Source: LBZV01 sp000993855 (GTDB lineage Bacteria; Patescibacteriota; Microgenomatia; Curtissbacterales; GWA2-41-24). From it: a stretch of 36,703 nucleotides of DNA. Below the pieces are notes generated by a model that was not told the DNA's origin, did not search any database, and was given only the letters and a program-made list of their open reading frames with translations. Where the stretch lies: assembly GCA_964492425.1 (NCBI GenBank), contig CAZBKB010000009.1, positions 1-36,703 on the forward strand, read 5' to 3'. Made by a program: the position numbers and the translations under genes. Below are positions 1 through 6,278 of the stretch, one piece after another. Position 1 is the first letter of the stretch; each line of letters begins with the position of its first letter.

Positions 1-37
1 TTAAGAGGCAACTGCTCTACCGCTGAGCTACTGGGCC
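1..37 (-). tRNA. tRNA-Lys(CTT), partial
   Basis: The minus strand gives the 5' half of a tRNA: a 7-nt acceptor strand GGCCCAG, TA, a D-arm with GCTC/GAGC, and the start of the anticodon arm GTTGC followed by loop CTCTTAA. The loop reads anticodon CTT, for lysine codon AAG. The molecule runs off the left edge, so the T-arm and 3' end cannot be checked. Confidence 0.85.
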
Positions 38-45
38 CTTCACTA

Positions 46-105
46 CGTTCAGGGTAAACCCTTATCATTCAAAGTAAACTCATCTCGTTCAGGGTAAACC
101 CTTAT
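46..105. repeat. three tandem 20-bp repeat units beside tRNA-Lys
   Basis: Units 1 (46-65) and 3 (86-105) are identical and start CGTTCAGGGTAAACCC. Unit 2 (66-85) is a degenerate copy starting CATTCAAAGTAAACTC. Read on the minus strand, the block contains GTTTACCCTGAACG, the same core as a sequence at 5031-5060 next to tRNA-Gly. At the tRNA-proximal end the minus strand reads CCCTGAACGTAGTGAAGGG, whose CCCT and AGGG ends can pair. I read it as a REP-like intergenic repeat; its role is unknown. Confidence 0.7.
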
Positions 106-109
106 CTGT

Positions 110-364
110 TTACTTCTCAGATACACTCCTGATTAACTTTATCTTCTTCTCTCTCCTCCAGCCCTTTATCTCTCTTTCTCTTTTAGCTGCTTTGATCTGA
201 TTATTGCACCGCTCATTGTAAGCCATTGTTACTGGCAATCTACCAAACAAGGATTTTGCGCCCTTTTTTGCATTGTGTTGATTAACTCTTCTTTTTAAAT
301 CTGTAGTAATTCCTGTATAATAACTGGCATCTGCACACTCTAATATGTAAACGTACCAACTCAT
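110..364 (-). CDS. GIY-YIG domain protein (YhbQ/UPF0213-like)
   Basis: An 84-residue protein that is essentially one GIY-YIG nuclease domain: it starts MSWYVYILEC, continues with YYTGITTDLKRRVNQHN, and ends in a lysine/arginine-rich helix. Free-standing proteins of this family are small DNA nucleases of uncertain role, common in CPR genomes. I chose the internal ATG at 364 because the family begins right at the WYVYIL strand; the longer reading (to 430) adds 22 residues with no family resemblance. It lies just upstream of tRNA-Lys on the same strand, separated by tandem repeats. A perfect 7-bp inverted repeat (379-395) lies 15 nt before the start, and a good promoter lies at 454-482, giving a leader of about 80 nt with no clear Shine-Dalgarno. 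Confidence 0.85.
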   Translation of the reverse strand: MSWYVYILECADASYYTGITTDLKRRVNQHNAKKGAKSLFGRLPVTMAYNERCNNQIKAAKREREIKGWRREKKIKLIRSVSEK

Positions 365-378
365 TGTGTTTACACTGA

Positions 379-395
379 GATCTATTTTATAGATC
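379..395 (-). promoter_or_regulatory. inverted repeat in the leader of the first GIY-YIG gene
   Basis: GATCTAT, a TTT loop and ATAGATC form a perfect 7-bp inverted repeat 15 nt upstream of the ATG at 364. In the RNA it would be a stable small hairpin close to the start codon. It may affect translation or be a protein-binding site; nothing in the sequence decides between these. Confidence 0.4.
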
Positions 396-420
396 GAAGC
401 GCGCAAAGAGTTCCTAAAAT

Positions 421-600
421 GGAACACCACAAGCGACTACCTGAACAGGCTCTATTATACCTTTAGGGATTTTGGTGTTCAAATACCCTTGTCGGCCTAA
501 GGCTTTAATGGTCGCTTGTCTGACGGGTGGTGGGACTAGGCCTCTCCATGGTTGACTATCATGATCTCTTATGCGATGTCGAAATCGAAATAGTGAAAAA
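421..600. other. intergenic stretch with two mutually exclusive inverted repeats
   Basis: There is no convincing coding frame here. Bases 422-429 are complementary to 473-480 (GAACACCA / TGGTGTTC), and 429-437 are complementary to 511-519 (ACAAGCGAC / GTCGCTTGT). The first arms are adjacent, so the two helices cross: they would either form a pseudoknot or exclude each other. The first GIY-YIG promoter lies inside the first pair. I do not recognise a known RNA family. Confidence 0.4.
454..482 (-). promoter_or_regulatory. sigma-70-type promoter for the first GIY-YIG gene
   Basis: On the minus strand TTGAAC (477-482), a 17-nt spacer and a perfect TATAAT (454-459) point toward the GIY-YIG gene. 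Transcription would start near 447, leaving a leader of about 80 nt. Confidence 0.7.
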
Positions 601-1368
601 TTATGATTTTGTTAGTTTAACGATGCCTGTTTTTAAGGCTTCTTCCGGATAATACTTATCTTTACCCATTGCTGCCAAGGTTTCGTTAAATACTTCGTAT
701 TCTAATCGTGCTTCTTGAATGCGGTTACTGTCAACTTCATCAAGAAGCAGTAGAGAACCAATTACAGTAGTAGCAAAAATTGCAGCAGAAAGTTGAGAAA
801 CCAAGTTTGCTTCCCTACCAAGAAGTAACGTCGCCACAAGTATAAATGCAAGTATCAAAAGCATAGCCCATTCTGGCGGGTCGACATCGCGGTGCGCAAC
901 TTGTGCAATTTGCGTTCTGGATTGTGGAATATAGTAAAGTCCCTCGTTAATGTAATTTAAAGCAGCTGATTGTTCATCACCATTTACCCTAACAGTTTTG
1001 AGAGGTGCAAAAATCTCAAAGAACTCTTTATTAGTACCCATAAGATGGTTGGAAAGAGGAACGTCAATAGCCTTTCTAAGATATTTCTCAATTTTATCCC
1101 CCACCTGTTTTGCAAATTGTCCCCCGATTAACTGACTAAAATGAAAAATTGATGCAAGTCCAGCATTTTCTGTGGCAAGAAGTGACTTTAATTGAGAGAA
1201 ATTACCAAGAACTATCGAGATTTCAAATCCATATAGAACTCCGTAAAGAAATGTTGCGGAAGCGAGAAGTGTATCTGTATTCGCGATTTCTGAAATCGGT
1301 AAAAAAATAGACAGGGTTACTAGAATAATGAAGGCTAATATTAGTTTAGAAAAAAGACCGAATCGCAT
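601..1368 (-). CDS. membrane protein of unknown function, possibly bestrophin-like (DUF4239)
   Basis: A 255-residue protein with hydrophobic segments at about residues 5-25 and 30-55, a soluble middle, and a paired hydrophobic region at about 168-208. The four-segment layout and a central part rich in charged helix resemble DUF4239 (bestrophin-like) proteins, but this is a weak similarity judged by eye; I would otherwise call it an unknown membrane protein. A perfect TATAAT (1374-1379 on the minus strand) ends 5 nt before the ATG, so the message is probably leaderless. It is flanked by intergenic DNA and has no operon partner. Confidence 0.7.
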   Translation of the reverse strand: MRFGLFSKLILAFIILVTLSIFLPISEIANTDTLLASATFLYGVLYGFEISIVLGNFSQLKSLLATENAGLASIFHFSQLIGGQFAKQVGDKIEKYLRKAIDVPLSNHLMGTNKEFFEIFAPLKTVRVNGDEQSAALNYINEGLYYIPQSRTQIAQVAHRDVDPPEWAMLLILAFILVATLLLGREANLVSQLSAAIFATTVIGSLLLLDEVDSNRIQEARLEYEVFNETLAAMGKDKYYPEEALKTGIVKLTKS

Positions 1369-1373
1369 AAAAA

Positions 1374-1379
1374 ATTATA
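1374..1379 (-). promoter_or_regulatory. -10 box 5 nt from the start codon (leaderless)
   Basis: TATAAT on the minus strand is followed by five T residues and then ATG at 1368. With a usual spacing the transcript would begin at or next to the A of the ATG. No good -35 is seen at 17 nt. Confidence 0.6.
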
Positions 1380-1416
1380 CTATACAAATGAGTCAAGCTG
1401 ACATTGAAAGATTTTA

Positions 1417-1444
1417 TTGACAACCATGTCTATTTGATTATGAA
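1417..1444 (+). promoter_or_regulatory. promoter of the 83-residue orphan gene
   Basis: TTGACA (1417-1422), a 16-nt spacer and TATGAA (1439-1444) lie upstream of the gene at 1512. The sequence TTAAGGGAGAAAATA before the start contains a possible ribosome-binding site GGGAGA, about 14 nt from the ATG, so this gene has a normal leader. Confidence 0.5.
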
Positions 1445-1511
1445 AGAATGGTAATATATTGTCAAAAGGTATTGTATTAACTAATTTACTTTAAGGGAGA
1501 AAATAAAATAG

Positions 1512-1763
1512 ATGAGCCACGAACACGATCTTCAAATCACAACGAGGTTAAGCCAGCACGCTTTTCAAAATATAAAACGTGGCAACGTGAGTTTTGGAGA
1601 GTTTGAGGGAATTCTTGATACAGTAGAGAGATTAGCCGAAATTCAAAATCATGATATCCCTATAATAGGTAGAAAACTTGCAGAAATTGGCAAAACAATT
1701 ACTCAAGAAAGATGGCAGCAGGCAGTCTTAAATGCTTTAGAATCTTTAATACCAAATCCTTAG
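1512..1763 (+). CDS. hypothetical protein, 83 residues
   Basis: I do not recognise this protein. It is soluble, with alternating charged and hydrophobic residues that suggest three or four helices (FGEFEGILDTVERLAEIQNH, then KLAEIGKTITQERWQQAVLNALESL). There is no signal peptide or membrane segment. It stands alone between the 601-1368 gene and tRNA-Arg and has its own TTGACA-type promoter. The start was taken at the ATG at 1512, downstream of a purine-rich GGGAGA stretch. Confidence 0.65.
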   Translation: MSHEHDLQITTRLSQHAFQNIKRGNVSFGEFEGILDTVERLAEIQNHDIPIIGRKLAEIGKTITQERWQQAVLNALESLIPNP

Positions 1764-1858
1764 ACACTTGTCTTCACACAATACCCTATCATCTTTGTAA
1801 CTAAGGATTCTCATCCCACTCACTTCCAATGTGAATTTGCTTTGCACATCGGGATTTG

Positions 1859-1931
1859 TGCGCCTGGAGGGAATCGAACCCCCAACCACTCGTTCCGAAG
1901 ACGAGTGCTCTATCCGTTGAGCTACAGGCGC
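1859..1931 (-). tRNA. tRNA-Arg(TCG)
   Basis: The minus strand folds as a complete tRNA: acceptor GCGCCTG pairs with CAGGCGC, the D-arm is GCTC/GAGC, the anticodon stem CTCGT/ACGAG carries loop CTTCGGA (anticodon TCG), and the T-arm is GGGGG/TCCC with TTCGATT. The discriminator is A, and CCA is not encoded. Confidence 0.95.
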
Positions 1932-1971
1932 AAAGATAACGTTAATTTTATCACACTAACGGTTTTTAAGA

Positions 1972-2271
1972 TTAGTAATCGATGTCGTCTGAAGAAAGAG
2001 GTTTGGGGCCGTTTTCATCGTGGTTCAGGCCAACTTTTTTTAGCTCTTCATCTATGTCTGCCGCTTCACTTTCTGTGGCATCACCAGAAAATACATTCCC
2101 TTCCCCGGTTATGCTGGCTGATGCAATAGGCTCTTCAAACTGCTGTTCGTCTTCCCTATTTTCGCCAACATCCGCAATGCTGGGGATTTGATGATTATCA
2201 CCTTCGTCATCGATGCCTCCAGCTTGATTATCTGAATTGCTATCATCTTTTTTGATATCATCGTCAATCAT
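1972..2271 (-). CDS. small highly acidic hypothetical protein
   Basis: A 99-residue protein dominated by Asp, Glu, Asn and Ser with almost no aromatic residues, so probably disordered. Its C-terminus (DIDEELKKVGLNHDENGPKP and on) looks like a conserved tail. No membrane segment or known domain is seen. The start at 2271 rests on a near-perfect promoter 7 nt upstream (TTGATA-17-TAGAAT); the longer frame to 2382 would start upstream of that promoter. The promoter lies inside the 3' end of the glycosyltransferase gene, so the gene can be transcribed separately from its neighbour. Confidence 0.7.
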   Translation of the reverse strand: MIDDDIKKDDSNSDNQAGGIDDEGDNHQIPSIADVGENREDEQQFEEPIASASITGEGNVFSGDATESEAADIDEELKKVGLNHDENGPKPLSSDDIDY

Positions 2272-2278
2272 TTTAGAT

Positions 2279-2307
2279 ATTCTATATTGGGAGGTAATCC
2301 ATATCAA
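2279..2307 (-). promoter_or_regulatory. promoter of the acidic protein gene, leaderless
   Basis: On the minus strand TTGATA (2302-2307), 17 nt, TAGAAT (2279-2284), then 7 nt to the ATG at 2271. It lies just downstream of the glycosyltransferase stop region. Confidence 0.65.
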
Positions 2308-2315
2308 GAGGGAAA

Positions 2316-3512
2316 TCAATGAGCTGTTTTTAGAATTTGCTTCTTGTAATAGTCGAGTATTTGTTTTCCAACTTTTTGCCAATCATATCCTAAAGCAGTA
2401 GTTAGGCCTTGCTTTGCAATTTGGGCACGAAATTCCTCGTTTTCTATGAGTTTCTTCATCATTGCTGCCGATTGCTGTGTATTTTTAGGTTCGATTAAAA
2501 TACCGTTTTCTAAATGATTTATGACTGTGCTGTAACCCGGGTTATTGCCTGCTACAACTGGCTTATTTGAAGCCATAGCTTCCAAGAGCACTAACCCTTG
2601 TGCTTCTCCATGTGTTGTAAAAAATGCACAGATATCTGCTGTTTTGTAAATCTTTGGCAAGTCTTCATCTGATACTCGCCCAAGAAATTCAACCTCTCCA
2701 ATTCCGTCCCTTTTGACCATTTGCTCAAGTTCATGTCGCTCTGGTCCGTCGCCGGCGATTATTAACCTGATCTGGGGATGGTCTTTCTTCACCGTTGCAT
2801 ATGTATTTAACAGGTGTTTTACACCCTTTCTTGGCTCTAGCCGCCCAGTACACACAATGTTAATTTTGCCGTCGCTAAACCTTTCAAGGCGTTCATTTTG
2901 TGAGGTAAACTGTGTCGTGTCAATTCCATTGGTGATTAATTCGTGGTCCCGTCTGTAGAAGCGTTGGGCGAACTGTTGTGTTGCCCGAGATACAACTATC
3001 GTCCCGTCGAGGATGGGGTCATATCCGTAACGCAGCAAACCAATAATTTTATACATGGGCCTGTCGTCGGAGTTAAATGCATGAAATGTAGCAAAATTGT
3101 ATGCATGTTTTGAATTTAGGTGTGGCAGTCGACTATAAATAATCATCTCCAGTGCTGAAGCTGAAAGATATGGATCGTGAGTGTGCAAAACATCCGGCTG
3201 TATTTGCTTCCACACTCTGGCAATTTCTACAGGATTTACCGGTACCTTTTCAGACACATGTGCAACTGTGCCATTGTGCTCATGTTTGCTAACTTTTGCC
3301 AGAAATATTCTTCTTGTTGCAAAGTTGACCTTCGCGTTTTCAATGTAATTGGGATTGCAGGGAGAAATTACGGTTGGGGTGTGTCCCTGATTTTCTAGGT
3401 ATTTGGAATAACCAGCTATATGTTTTTGGACACCCCCTGTGGGCTCCATAGAATATGGTGAGATAATGGCTATTTTCAGATGATCAAAGTTTGGTATCAG
3501 TCTTTCTGCCAT
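2316..3512 (-). CDS. glycosyltransferase family 4 (PimA-like)
   Basis: A 398-residue GT-B-fold glycosyltransferase, the normal length for the family. The N-terminal Rossmann domain begins with IAIISPYSMEPTGGVQKHI, where the glycine-rich loop contacts the acceptor or sugar nucleotide; the H-T-H-D-P region (about 110-114) is typical of PimA/WaaG relatives. The C-terminal domain has VCTGRLEPRKGVKHLL and the donor-binding E-x7-E motif in EAQGLVLLEAMASNKPVVA (about 303-321). It probably adds a sugar to a lipid or surface glycan at the inner membrane face. There is no membrane segment. It is a single gene, convergent with nothing, and its donor and acceptor cannot be told from sequence. Confidence 0.9.
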   Translation of the reverse strand: MAERLIPNFDHLKIAIISPYSMEPTGGVQKHIAGYSKYLENQGHTPTVISPCNPNYIENAKVNFATRRIFLAKVSKHEHNGTVAHVSEKVPVNPVEIARVWKQIQPDVLHTHDPYLSASALEMIIYSRLPHLNSKHAYNFATFHAFNSDDRPMYKIIGLLRYGYDPILDGTIVVSRATQQFAQRFYRRDHELITNGIDTTQFTSQNERLERFSDGKINIVCTGRLEPRKGVKHLLNTYATVKKDHPQIRLIIAGDGPERHELEQMVKRDGIGEVEFLGRVSDEDLPKIYKTADICAFFTTHGEAQGLVLLEAMASNKPVVAGNNPGYSTVINHLENGILIEPKNTQQSAAMMKKLIENEEFRAQIAKQGLTTALGYDWQKVGKQILDYYKKQILKTAH

Positions 3513-3559
3513 GAAATGATCGCAATTTTAGCAGATTATAGGTTTTCTTGCGAGATGTA

Positions 3560-3985
3560 TTATTTATCTGTGCAGGCAATTGTAAAGGAGTACTTAATAT
3601 CGCTGTGATTCTCCATAACTATTTTGCAACTGTCTTTTCTAAACACTGTATTGCTGGGAACTGAAGTTACAATAGCTGTATTGCTTTTCCAGCCAAGAGA
3701 ATTAAAATACTTTGTATAATAACTATAAATATCTCCCCAATTATTCGGGGTCTCAAAATATATCTTTATTGGCTGTGCACAACTGACAGTTGAAAGGCAT
3801 AGGTTTTTTGAAATCTCTTGCTTCCAGTAAGTTGAATTTGGATACTTATAAATTGCATTTGCAGTTTTTGTTGTTAATTCATTTGGGGTTTTTGAATAGT
3901 TGGTCCAGATGTAATATCCCGCACCTGTCAGAATTGCCAATAAAATTAACCAAAATACGATCAAAAGAGCGGATCCTCGCATCAT
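3560..3985 (-). CDS. small membrane-anchored extracytoplasmic protein
   Basis: A 141-residue protein starting MMRGSALLIVFWLILLAILT, which is one N-terminal membrane segment, followed by a soluble domain of about 110 residues with four cysteines (NLCLSTVSC, DSCKIV, IACTDK) that could form two disulfides outside the cell. I do not recognise the domain. I placed the start at the double ATG (3985/3982), because a TACAAT box on the minus strand ends 6 nt upstream; the longer frame would start upstream of that promoter. It is divergent from the EEP-family gene at 4031. Confidence 0.65.
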   Translation of the reverse strand: MMRGSALLIVFWLILLAILTGAGYYIWTNYSKTPNELTTKTANAIYKYPNSTYWKQEISKNLCLSTVSCAQPIKIYFETPNNWGDIYSYYTKYFNSLGWKSNTAIVTSVPSNTVFRKDSCKIVMENHSDIKYSFTIACTDK

Positions 3986-4030
3986 GACCTTATTGTAGCA
4001 AAGATGTAATGTGCATGTTAGACTCAATCG

Positions 4031-4795
4031 GTGCGTGTAAAGTTTCTGCAAATTAATATTTTTAAAGGCAAGTATCTTGATAAGCTAGTCGAGTTTATTA
4101 AACGTGAGAATCCAGATTTTATATCCATGCAGGAGGTTACTACCCGCGGGTTTAACTTATACAATGACCGTGATGTCAGCGTTTTTGAACTACTTTGTAG
4201 CTATTTGAGAATGCATGGCGAGTTTAACGGCGATTTACAATTAAGCTCTGATCATAAGTCTGTTTTTGGAAACGCAGTTTTTAGTAAATACTCTATTGTT
4301 CAAAAACATGTATTGTCACTTAAAAAATTTCGGCCTGTAACAATTTCCGAGCTGGATGGTGACAACGGTCGAATACGGGAACAAATAAACAGGCATCTCT
4401 TGGATGTAATTGTTAAAATTAAAAATCGGTTTGTTCATATATTTAGCTGGCACGGTGCATGGACAGCTCCTCCTCATGACACAGATGAAACCCTGAGGCA
4501 GGGTCGACTGGTGCGTGATTACTTAAATAACGTAGATGGTACTTTCATTTTGGGTGGAGATTTGAATGCAGTTATGGCGAGTGAAACTGTAAAGTTAATC
4601 TCATCTGTTGCCAATAATTTAATGCTAAATGCGCAGGCAAAAATGACTACTAATCCTGCAGTTCATAGGATATCCCCAAGAGGATATTTGGTAGATTATA
4701 TTTTTGCTTCAAGGGATGTTGATCTAATAAGTTTGAAAGTGCCGCAAGTGACGGTATCGGATCACTTACCGATTGTTGCCGAGGTCGAGCTTTAA
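4031..4795 (+). CDS. endonuclease/exonuclease/phosphatase (EEP) family hydrolase
   Basis: A 254-residue protein with the EEP (DNase I-like) fold. The metal-binding glutamate is in FISMQEVTT (about residue 36), the catalytic histidine region in IFSWHGAW (about 141), the Asp-Asn pair in ILGGDLNAV (about 177-179), and the final SDHLPIVAEV motif near 243-252 closes the active site. Members cut DNA or hydrolyse phosphodiesters or sphingomyelin; the substrate here is unknown. No signal peptide is seen, so it is probably cytoplasmic. The start is a GTG at 4031; TAGACT lies 10 nt upstream, fitting a leaderless transcript divergent from the 3560 gene. Confidence 0.85.
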   Translation: MRVKFLQINIFKGKYLDKLVEFIKRENPDFISMQEVTTRGFNLYNDRDVSVFELLCSYLRMHGEFNGDLQLSSDHKSVFGNAVFSKYSIVQKHVLSLKKFRPVTISELDGDNGRIREQINRHLLDVIVKIKNRFVHIFSWHGAWTAPPHDTDETLRQGRLVRDYLNNVDGTFILGGDLNAVMASETVKLISSVANNLMLNAQAKMTTNPAVHRISPRGYLVDYIFASRDVDLISLKVPQVTVSDHLPIVAEVEL

Positions 4796-4902
4796 CGAAA
4801 ACATCTTATTTTTTGATCGATAGATAATTATATTATTTTGATTCTACTTAAACATCGATTATCCGCTTACTTTTTGATAAAATACTAAAGATATTTCAAT
4901 CT

Positions 4903-4976
4903 GCGGGTGTAGTTCAATGGTAGAACACCAGTTTTCCAAACTGGATACGAGGGTTCGATTCCCTTCACCCGCTCCA
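4903..4976 (+). tRNA. tRNA-Gly(TCC)
   Basis: A complete cloverleaf: acceptor GCGGGTG/CACCCGC, D-arm GTTC/GAAC, anticodon stem CCAGT/ACTGG with loop TTTCCAA (anticodon TCC), and T-arm GAGGG/CCCTT. Discriminator T is followed by an encoded CCA. Its 3' end is repeated exactly at 5061-5078 (18 nt) and 6575-6590 (16 nt, including CCA). Confidence 0.97.
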
Positions 4977-5010
4977 ATTTCCAAATGGTTTTAACTATTT
5001 TGGAAATTGG
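4974..5010 (+). terminator. 12-bp perfect hairpin overlapping the tRNA-Gly CCA end
   Basis: CCAATTTCCAAA (4974-4985) and TTTGGAAATTGG (4999-5010) are perfect complements around a 13-nt loop. The left arm uses the encoded CCA of tRNA-Gly. There is no T-run after it, so it is a weak candidate for an intrinsic terminator; it may be a processing signal or part of the inserted sequence next to the tRNA. Confidence 0.5.
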
Positions 5011-5030
5011 AATAAGTGATGAGATGAGAA

Positions 5031-5060
5031 GTTTACCCTGAGGAGTGAAACGACGAACGG
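5031..5060. repeat. REP-like sequence
   Basis: It begins GTTTACCCTGAGGAGTGAAA and ends CGACGAACGG. The GTTTACCCTGA core is shared with the tandem repeats at 46-105. Both copies lie next to tRNA genes. Confidence 0.45.
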
Positions 5061-5078
5061 GATTCCCTTCACCCGCTC
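5061..5078 (+). repeat. direct repeat of the tRNA-Gly 3' end, copy 2
   Basis: GATTCCCTTCACCCGCTC is identical to bases 4957-4974 of tRNA-Gly (T-loop end through the discriminator and first C of CCA). Flanking sequences differ. It is the expected footprint of insertion into a tRNA 3' end. Confidence 0.8.
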
Positions 5079-5170
5079 ATGATTTTCTTTAGGAATAACT
5101 GAACCGATTATACTGTTACAGTAAGCTGCTATTGGGTTCGACGCTAATTTTGCTACTTTGCGCCTCATTT

Positions 5171-5199
5171 TTGTTTAAAGTCTTATATTTTGTTACTAT
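5171..5199 (+). promoter_or_regulatory. promoter of the 119-residue membrane protein gene, leaderless
   Basis: TTGTTT (5171-5176), 17 nt, TACTAT (5194-5199), then 6 nt to the GTG at 5206. Confidence 0.55.
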
Positions 5200-5205
5200 A
5201 AAGAA

Positions 5206-5565
5206 GTGAGACCTAGACTAGGTGTTGCGTTAATTTACTTATTCGCAGGGCTTTTATTTAGCATCAGTCTATTCATAGGCGTATCGTTTTTTTGGTTTGC
5301 GTCAACACAATCTTTTTACACATTCATTGTTCCAGGTAGCAGTAATTCTTCATTTTTGGGCTATTTTCTAATTTTTGCTTCTTTGTTTGTTGGAGTAGTT
5401 CCGATTAGCATTTATCTTTCACGATTTTATGGAAAATCAAAAGTTATCCTAATTGGATTAATCGCCGTTGTAATTCTTACGGGAATTATTGGAGTAATAA
5501 ATGAAAAAGATCTTAATAATTCTGAAGTCATAGAAACTACTTCTGTTCCAGTAAATGTTAAATGA
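5206..5565 (+). CDS. small three-segment membrane protein, unknown
   Basis: A 119-residue protein with hydrophobic segments at about 8-30, 48-70 and 78-98, and a short polar C-terminus ending VPVNVK. I do not recognise it. The start is a GTG supported by a promoter whose -10 box ends 6 nt before it. It is the first gene between the second and third copies of the tRNA-Gly 3' end, so it appears to be cargo of that cassette. Confidence 0.6.
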   Translation: MRPRLGVALIYLFAGLLFSISLFIGVSFFWFASTQSFYTFIVPGSSNSSFLGYFLIFASLFVGVVPISIYLSRFYGKSKVILIGLIAVVILTGIIGVINEKDLNNSEVIETTSVPVNVK

Positions 5566-5660
5566 TTTTTCATTTTTTAACATTTCGAACAGATTTTACT
5601 ATTTCTATTCAAGCTTAAACGCGCACCTGTAAAACTCTAGGTCACTAGCCTTCAAGTTGG

Positions 5661-5695
5661 TATAATAAATTCGAGCGTCGTCTACTAAGGCGCTC
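5661..5695 (+). repeat. 35-nt element, copy A
   Basis: It begins with TATAAT, then AAATTC, then GAGCG and CGCTC separated by 13 nt, a potential 5-bp hairpin. It matches copy B at 31 of 35 positions and copy C at 29 of 35. Unlike B and C it is not followed by the second hairpin or the CTTCGT..AGTAAAT tail. Confidence 0.75.
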
Positions 5696-5708
5696 ATGAG
5701 ACCTATAG

Positions 5709-5737
5709 TTGACAACACCGAAACAAAACTGTATAAT
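5709..5737 (+). promoter_or_regulatory. perfect consensus sigma-70 promoter, leaderless
   Basis: TTGACA (5709-5714), exactly 17 nt, TATAAT (5732-5737), then 10 nt to the ATG at 5748. Both hexamers match consensus at every base. Confidence 0.85.
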
Positions 5738-5747
5738 TCCTCTTGTT

Positions 5748-6128
5748 ATGAGTCCAATTGAAGCACCAAGAAGATTTTATATGAATATACTTGATGCTGC
5801 TCATTTTATGAGAACAGTAGCAGAAGGTGGTTGGCATCCCGTATCTATGCAAAAAAATAGACAAACAGGAGAATATAAAGTACAACTTACAAAGAGATCA
5901 GAAGCCACAATCGCAAGAACGGAAGATGGTCGTACAGTTCAGCAGGCGCCAGGTTTACTTGTAGGGTATCAGGTTATTGATGGTTTAAGAGTTAACCTTT
6001 TTGATCAGATAAGAGAGATTGTACCTGGTTCTCAATTAGATACTATTAGAAGAACTCTTCGTGAAATTGATGAGTTTGTTGCAAAGCAAGACAAACCTAA
6101 CAATAATTCAAATATACTTTCCATCTAA
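5748..6128 (+). CDS. hypothetical cytoplasmic protein, 126 residues
   Basis: I do not recognise this protein. It begins MSPIEAPRRFYMNILDAAHF, has a mixed strand/helix pattern with HPVSMQKNRQTGEYKVQL and then a helical C-terminal half (LDTIRRTLREIDEFVAKQD). It has no membrane segment or cysteine. The start at 5748 is set by a perfect consensus promoter 10 nt upstream; the longer frame would start inside that promoter. It lies between copies A and B of the 35-nt element and inside the tRNA-Gly cassette. It looks strongly transcribed for an orphan gene. Confidence 0.65.
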   Translation: MSPIEAPRRFYMNILDAAHFMRTVAEGGWHPVSMQKNRQTGEYKVQLTKRSEATIARTEDGRTVQQAPGLLVGYQVIDGLRVNLFDQIREIVPGSQLDTIRRTLREIDEFVAKQDKPNNNSNILSI

Positions 6129-6166
6129 TTCTCTGTAATTCTCTTTTTCTGCTAATGAGATCGTGC

Positions 6167-6268
6167 TAAAATAGGTTCGAGCGTCGTCTACTAGGGCGCT
6201 CTCGTCTTTCGTCGTCCGTCGCCTTGGCTAAGGACGACTACAGACGATTCGCTCTTCGTCTAGTAAAT
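6167..6268 (+). ncRNA. structured element, copy B, leader of the second GIY-YIG gene
   Basis: A TAAAAT box (6167-6172) is followed by hairpin 1 (6179-6183 with 6197-6201, GAGCG/CGCTC). Hairpin 2 (6203-6246) has a 5-bp outer stem CGTCT/AGACG, a 3x3 internal loop, a 7-bp stem GTCGTCC/GGACGAC, another 3x3 loop and a GCC/GGC tip. The tail is CTTCGTCTAGTAAAT (6254-6268). Copy C shares the first part and the tail. The RNA would run straight into the GIY-YIG start at 6279. It may be a regulatory leader or a small RNA; no known family was recognised. Confidence 0.5.
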
Positions 6269-6278
6269 TTTGGGCAAA

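Noticed and set aside
421..600. RNase P RNA, tmRNA or 6S RNA upstream of the first GIY-YIG gene
   Set aside because: The conserved RNase P sequences (GAGGAAAGTCC, ACAGAA) and a tmRNA tag frame are absent, and the length is too short.
1842..2129. A plus-strand frame over tRNA-Arg and the acidic protein gene
   Set aside because: It reads through the antisense of a tRNA and of a supported gene.
6179..6201. Integron attC sites for the 35-nt element
   Set aside because: The RYYYAAC and GTTRRRY core sites and an integron integrase are absent.
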